Shown here: positions 5,479 through 8,514 of the stretch, piece after piece
Position numbering within the stretch: the stretch's first letter is position 1
Layout of the letters: each line of letters begins with the position of its first letter
Source of the DNA: an uncultured Spirochaetaceae bacterium
GTDB lineage: Bacteria > Spirochaetota > Spirochaetia > SZUA-6 > Bin103
DNA length: 8,514 nucleotides
Direction of reading: 5' to 3'
Assembly: GCA_913043885.1 (NCBI GenBank)
Contig: CAJWOB010000087.1
Location: forward strand, 1-8,514
Translations under genes and position numbers: made by a program
Notes under the pieces: model-generated
What the model saw: only the letters and a program-made list of their open reading frames with translations
Databases searched by the model: none
What the model was told of the DNA's origin: nothing

Positions 5479-8013
5479 TCAGTAAACTACGTGAATAGGG
5501 CGCAGCAGATCGGTGTCGCTCCCCGCATCCCGCTGCGCGTCCACGGACAGGCGCAGCAGGTAGACCCCGGGTGCCACGTTGGTGCCGAAAGCGTCTACCC
5601 CGGACCAGCGGACCGCGTAGGAGCCGCTCGCACGGGCACGCATCTGCTCCTCCTCCCACAGCAGCCGGCCCGACAGGTCATACATCTGGGCCGTCACCGC
5701 CCGCTCACCGTCAACCCGAACCACGTCGAAGGTCAGCTCCAGCGCGTCGTTGACGTCATCGCCGTTCGGCGTCACCACCGGCGTGCTCAGGACCAGACCC
5801 TCGATTCGCGGACCGCCCGGCGGCGCCAGAACCCGCAACACCCCGCTCTGGATCGACGCCACCGCGCCCTGGTCCGCATCCACCCGCTGCCATGCGCCCG
5901 ACGACGACGTGTTGCCAACCTGCACCGACAGCGCCATGCCCTGACCGAAAATCACCGCATTCATGTCCACAGCCACCAGCTGGTTGCGACGCACGACCGA
6001 CGGCAGCCGAAGCCAGAGCGAATCCGCGCCCGTCGCCATCACCTCAACCTCTGCTTCCACCGTGCCGCCACCCTCCTCCGCCAGCTGCGCCGATGTGCCC
6101 AGGCGCAGCTGCCGCAGGCGCAGCGGCACCTGGCCCGTCGTCGTCACCAGAATCTCGTCCACGCCCCGGCTCGTCGCGCCACGCCGTGGAAAGAGATACA
6201 GCGTCAGCGGAGACTCCGCGCCCAGCGCCGCAAGCTGAGTCGGATAAACCTCGCCCAGAGCCTGCGTCACCCACGCCCGGCTGTAGCGCACCTCCAACTG
6301 TTTCAGCACAGCCGTCTGCTCCGGGTCGTCAGACGTCAGACGAGCCCGCACCTTCATCAGCCGGCGCGGCGACGGCGACACCACCTGGTCGCCCGACGCC
6401 TCCACTGGACGGCTCCACTCGCTCCAGTCCGAACCCTCCACGATCGTCGAGTCGATCGGCCCCTTGAACGACGACGGCAAACCGTTGTAAACCGTCTCGG
6501 TTATCGGGTCGCTGGTGCCCTTGCGGTAGTACGTCCGGATGATATCCGTCTCGTTGCCCGTGCGCGTCGAGATCTCTATCTGCGTGCCCGGCGGCGTCTG
6601 CGCCTGCCAGTGGATCGTCGTCAGGTTGAGCAGCGAGCCCAGGTCAATCAGCGGCGACTCCAGCTCCACCACCGGCTGATAGCCACGGCCAAAACCCTGG
6701 AACTCCCGAATCGGCACCTGGCCCCCGTGTCCGGTCCAGGGCACTGTGATGATCTCGTAGCTGTAGCCGATGTAGCGCACCACCGTGAGTGGAAAGCGGG
6801 CCTCGTGGAAGATGCCGTCACCATCGCCCTCGCGGGCGTCCACCTGCATCCACAGCAGAGTGCCGTCCGGCGCCAGCGTGCCGTCCGAGATCAGCAGCCG
6901 GTAGTTGACGAAGGTTCTGGTCCGGAACTCGCTGCCGAAGAGGCTGCGGACACGGTCGAGCCAGTAGGAGGAGCCGAGGTCGATGACGATCTGCTCCTCG
7001 GCGTTGGCCAGCGCTCGCCCGAACGTGTCCTGGACCTCGTACCCGGTGTAGAAATCGCCGTCCACCGAGTTAGCCTGACCGCTGCGGCTTCCCGTGATCT
7101 GGCCCCTCCGCTCGTAGGTGCCCAGCATGATGTTCTGTCCGAAAGTCCAGACTTCCACTTCCGCCAGCCGCGGCTGCTCCCGCCGGTAGTACCTGGGCTC
7201 GCCCCGCTCCTCGGGATCCAGCAGGTCGTAGATTCCCTTCTCGACCTCCCATTCCCGGCCGGTATCGCTCCGGCCGAAGTACTGGATGTCGCCCTTCTGG
7301 GCGGCGGACAGCCCGTCCCAGTCGACCTTGGGAATCACCTCCGCCCGGCCCCGCCGGCTGTCCGTCATCGACACCTGGATCCAGCGGACGACGTCACCCT
7401 CGAACTGGCCGGCGACCAGCTTGGTCGGCGACAGCTCGAACGTGAATTCACGCTGGTTGCGATTCGGGCTTTCGGTGCGACCTACCTCGTGGTAGAACAG
7501 CTTGTCCGTGAGCGTCAGGGTCTCGCCGTTGGTCACGTGCAGTCTGAACTGGTAAAACGGGTCGCCCTCGCCTTCTTCGGCGAAACGCAGCGTGATCCTC
7601 TTCGCCGACACCGCCCGGCCCAGATCGATCTCCAGCCACCAAGTCTGCGCGGGATCATCTACATTCGGGCTCCAGTAGGTGTCGTTGCGGCCGTCCATCA
7701 CCGCTGCGGCCCGCCTGCTGTCGGTGCCGGCGACGGCGCCGCCGAGCTTATCGTCCGCTTCGATCGGATAGTTGGAAGCGTCCTCGCTGGCGTTGTGCAC
7801 ACCCGGCACCCAGTTGGCAGTCACACCGCCGCTAGCGTCCACTTCCACCGTGCCGAACGCAGCCTGCCATTCCTCCCACTGCGGCTTGCTCTCGACGACG
7901 AGCCGGTCGGTCCGCATCACGTAGGCGTCCTGCCCGAAAGCGGTGGCCGCCATGAGCAGCAGGGCGAAGGTCATGACCGCGAACATCTGGCCGCGCATCT
8001 GTTGCGTCTGCAT
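5479..8013 (-). CDS. Secreted protein with two discoidin-like domains and a C-terminal FlgD/CHU_C-like Ig domain
   Basis: From ATG 8013 the product is 844 aa. Residues 1-27 form a signal peptide: MQTQQMRGQ, then a hydrophobic core FAVMTFALLLMAATAFG, with likely cleavage before Gln28. A first F5/8 type C (discoidin)-like domain lies at about 103-293, with VMDGRNDTYWSP (105-116) and WWLEIDLG (125-132) and an insertion before its closing strand LAEVEVW. A second lies at about 315-444, from NSVDGDFYTGYE to IREFQGFG. A beta-rich region follows (about 446-578; SPLIDLG, GTQIEISTRTGN, DWSEWS). The C-terminal domain (about 742-826) contains VVTPNGDDVND (746-756), YDLSGRLLW (778-786) and APGVYLLRL (814-822), typical of FlgD-like/CHU_C-like Ig domains of FCB bacteria. 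No catalytic domain is recognised, so carbohydrate or surface binding is inferred. GGAGGAG upstream supports this start, but the frame stays open back to the window edge (GTG at 8499 would give 1006 aa, with permease-like sequence in front). The export signal argues for the shorter form. Confidence 0.72.
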   Translation of the reverse strand: MQTQQMRGQMFAVMTFALLLMAATAFGQDAYVMRTDRLVVESKPQWEEWQAAFGTVEVDASGGVTANWVPGVHNASEDASNYPIEADDKLGGAVAGTDSRRAAAVMDGRNDTYWSPNVDDPAQTWWLEIDLGRAVSAKRITLRFAEEGEGDPFYQFRLHVTNGETLTLTDKLFYHEVGRTESPNRNQREFTFELSPTKLVAGQFEGDVVRWIQVSMTDSRRGRAEVIPKVDWDGLSAAQKGDIQYFGRSDTGREWEVEKGIYDLLDPEERGEPRYYRREQPRLAEVEVWTFGQNIMLGTYERRGQITGSRSGQANSVDGDFYTGYEVQDTFGRALANAEEQIVIDLGSSYWLDRVRSLFGSEFRTRTFVNYRLLISDGTLAPDGTLLWMQVDAREGDGDGIFHEARFPLTVVRYIGYSYEIITVPWTGHGGQVPIREFQGFGRGYQPVVELESPLIDLGSLLNLTTIHWQAQTPPGTQIEISTRTGNETDIIRTYYRKGTSDPITETVYNGLPSSFKGPIDSTIVEGSDWSEWSRPVEASGDQVVSPSPRRLMKVRARLTSDDPEQTAVLKQLEVRYSRAWVTQALGEVYPTQLAALGAESPLTLYLFPRRGATSRGVDEILVTTTGQVPLRLRQLRLGTSAQLAEEGGGTVEAEVEVMATGADSLWLRLPSVVRRNQLVAVDMNAVIFGQGMALSVQVGNTSSSGAWQRVDADQGAVASIQSGVLRVLAPPGGPRIEGLVLSTPVVTPNGDDVNDALELTFDVVRVDGERAVTAQMYDLSGRLLWEEEQMRARASGSYAVRWSGVDAFGTNVAPGVYLLRLSVDAQRDAGSDTDLLRPIHVVY

Positions 8014-8514
8014 GATCTCCTCCGTCTCGGTCTGCCATGTGGCCCACTCGGTGGGCCCGCCCACCGCCTCCTGTGCGCGCACGGCCACGGTCTCGGCTTC
8101 GTTGCGGTCCGCGATGCGCAGATGCACGTGGGAGGTGGTCTCGCCCATGCGGAGCAGCGACTCGCCTACAGGCCATGGCAGCCCCACCAGCGTGCTGTCG
8201 ATCATCGGCTGGTTGCTGGTGACGACCCCCGCCACCGGCACCTCGAGGGCGTTGATGGCGGCCGACGTCGTTCGGGTGCGCAGCGTGATCCAGTCGCCGA
8301 CGCCAACGCCCAGCAGCCTGGCGACGCCCACGCCGAGCAATACGCCTTCCTCGTCGGGGACCTCGCCGTCCACCTGCCAGTCGGTCCGGGGGAAGGTGGC
8401 TTCGTCGGTAGCGGGGTCGTACACCAGACCGCGGACACGGATGAGGTCGGGGCCCACGATGACCTCGGGGGCGAAGACCACCCGGCGCGTCCACGCCACC
8501 GTGTTGTCGTCCAG
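8014..8514 (-). CDS. Partial FtsX/LolE/MacB-type ABC transporter permease (periplasmic domain), in frame with the downstream secreted protein
   Basis: The minus-strand frame entering from the right edge encodes about 167 residues resembling the periplasmic domain of LolC/LolE/MacB-type ABC permeases. Recognisable features are AWTRRVVFAPEVIVG followed by IRVRGLVYDP (the family's xGVDP-like strand), then EEGVLLGVGVARLLGVGVGDW (8352-8290), the classical GxxLAxxLGvxvGDxv pattern. EVPVAGVVTSN, then HVHLRIADRNEAE and EWATWQTETEEI, correspond to the segment just before the second membrane helix. The similarity seems to run into the hydrophobic stretch read as the signal peptide of the next gene. The remaining permease (second to fourth helices, V-x-ER-x-x-E-x-G-x-x-x-A-x-G motif) is absent. 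It is therefore missing its N-terminus (window edge) and C-terminus (replaced). It is either a truncated gene joined to its neighbour by deletion, or an assembly chimera. There is no stop codon between the two. Confidence 0.6.
8017..8023 (-). promoter_or_regulatory. Shine-Dalgarno-like GGAGGAG before the secreted-protein start
   Basis: GGAGGAG on the minus strand, with the GGAGG core five bases from ATG 8013, favours translation starting at the signal peptide. The same bases also encode Glu-Glu codons of the permease-like frame, so the match could be coincidental. Confidence 0.45.

Noticed and set aside
5285..5659. Minus-strand open frame of 124 codons across the discoidin-gene end and the gap
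   Set aside because: It overlaps the FlgD/CHU_C-like domain in another frame. Its translation is rich in Arg and Cys with no known domain.
5892..6467. Plus-strand open frame of 191 codons rich in Pro, Ser and Ala
   Set aside because: This is the antisense shadow of the discoidin-protein gene. The proline richness is a by-product of GC-rich codons read in reverse.

Overview
High-GC bacterial DNA in which all five genes (the first and last cut by the window edges) lie on the minus strand, so transcription runs from high to low coordinates. Three gene types suggest an uncultured FCB-group bacterium (Latescibacterota/Gemmatimonadota-like) or a neighbouring lineage. They are a DUF6785/DUF6784-type polytopic membrane protein, a divergent Ldh-type dehydrogenase beside a Kelch protein, and a large secreted discoidin protein ending in a FlgD-like/CHU_C-like domain. 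This taxonomic guess rests on gene families alone. No rRNA, tRNA, CRISPR array, transposase or attachment site was seen.

Layout in the direction of transcription: (1) 8514-8014, the periplasmic domain of a LolC/LolE/MacB (FtsX-type) ABC permease, entering from the right edge and continuing without a stop into (2) 8013-5479, a secreted protein of about 844 aa with a signal peptide, two discoidin-like domains, a beta-rich region and a C-terminal FlgD/CHU_C-like Ig domain. (3) 5478-5214 is the only sizeable non-coding gap and has a weak promoter candidate. (4) 5213-3573 is a 546-aa probable lipoprotein built from two tandem SurA-like chaperone plus parvulin modules. (5) 3558-1615 is a 647-aa multi-pass DUF6785-family protein. 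(6) 1577-579 is a 332-aa Ldh-family (malate/L-lactate dehydrogenase-like) oxidoreductase. (7) 579-1 is a Kelch-repeat protein cut off by the left edge, whose start codon overlaps the Ldh stop codon (TGATG).

Genes 4 to 7 are tightly packed (gaps of 14 and 37 nt, then a 1-nt overlap) and probably form one operon. A reasonable inference is uptake of a small organic compound by the DUF6785 protein and its oxidation by the Ldh enzyme, with an unknown role for the Kelch propeller. The chaperone lipoprotein may help fold exported proteins such as the discoidin protein upstream.

The most unusual points are the in-frame join of a permease fragment to a secreted protein inside a hydrophobic segment (true rearrangement or assembly chimera), and a duplicated parvulin lipoprotein in which both domains lack the conserved histidines. 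The Ldh homologue also has a C-terminal half that departs from the family signature.
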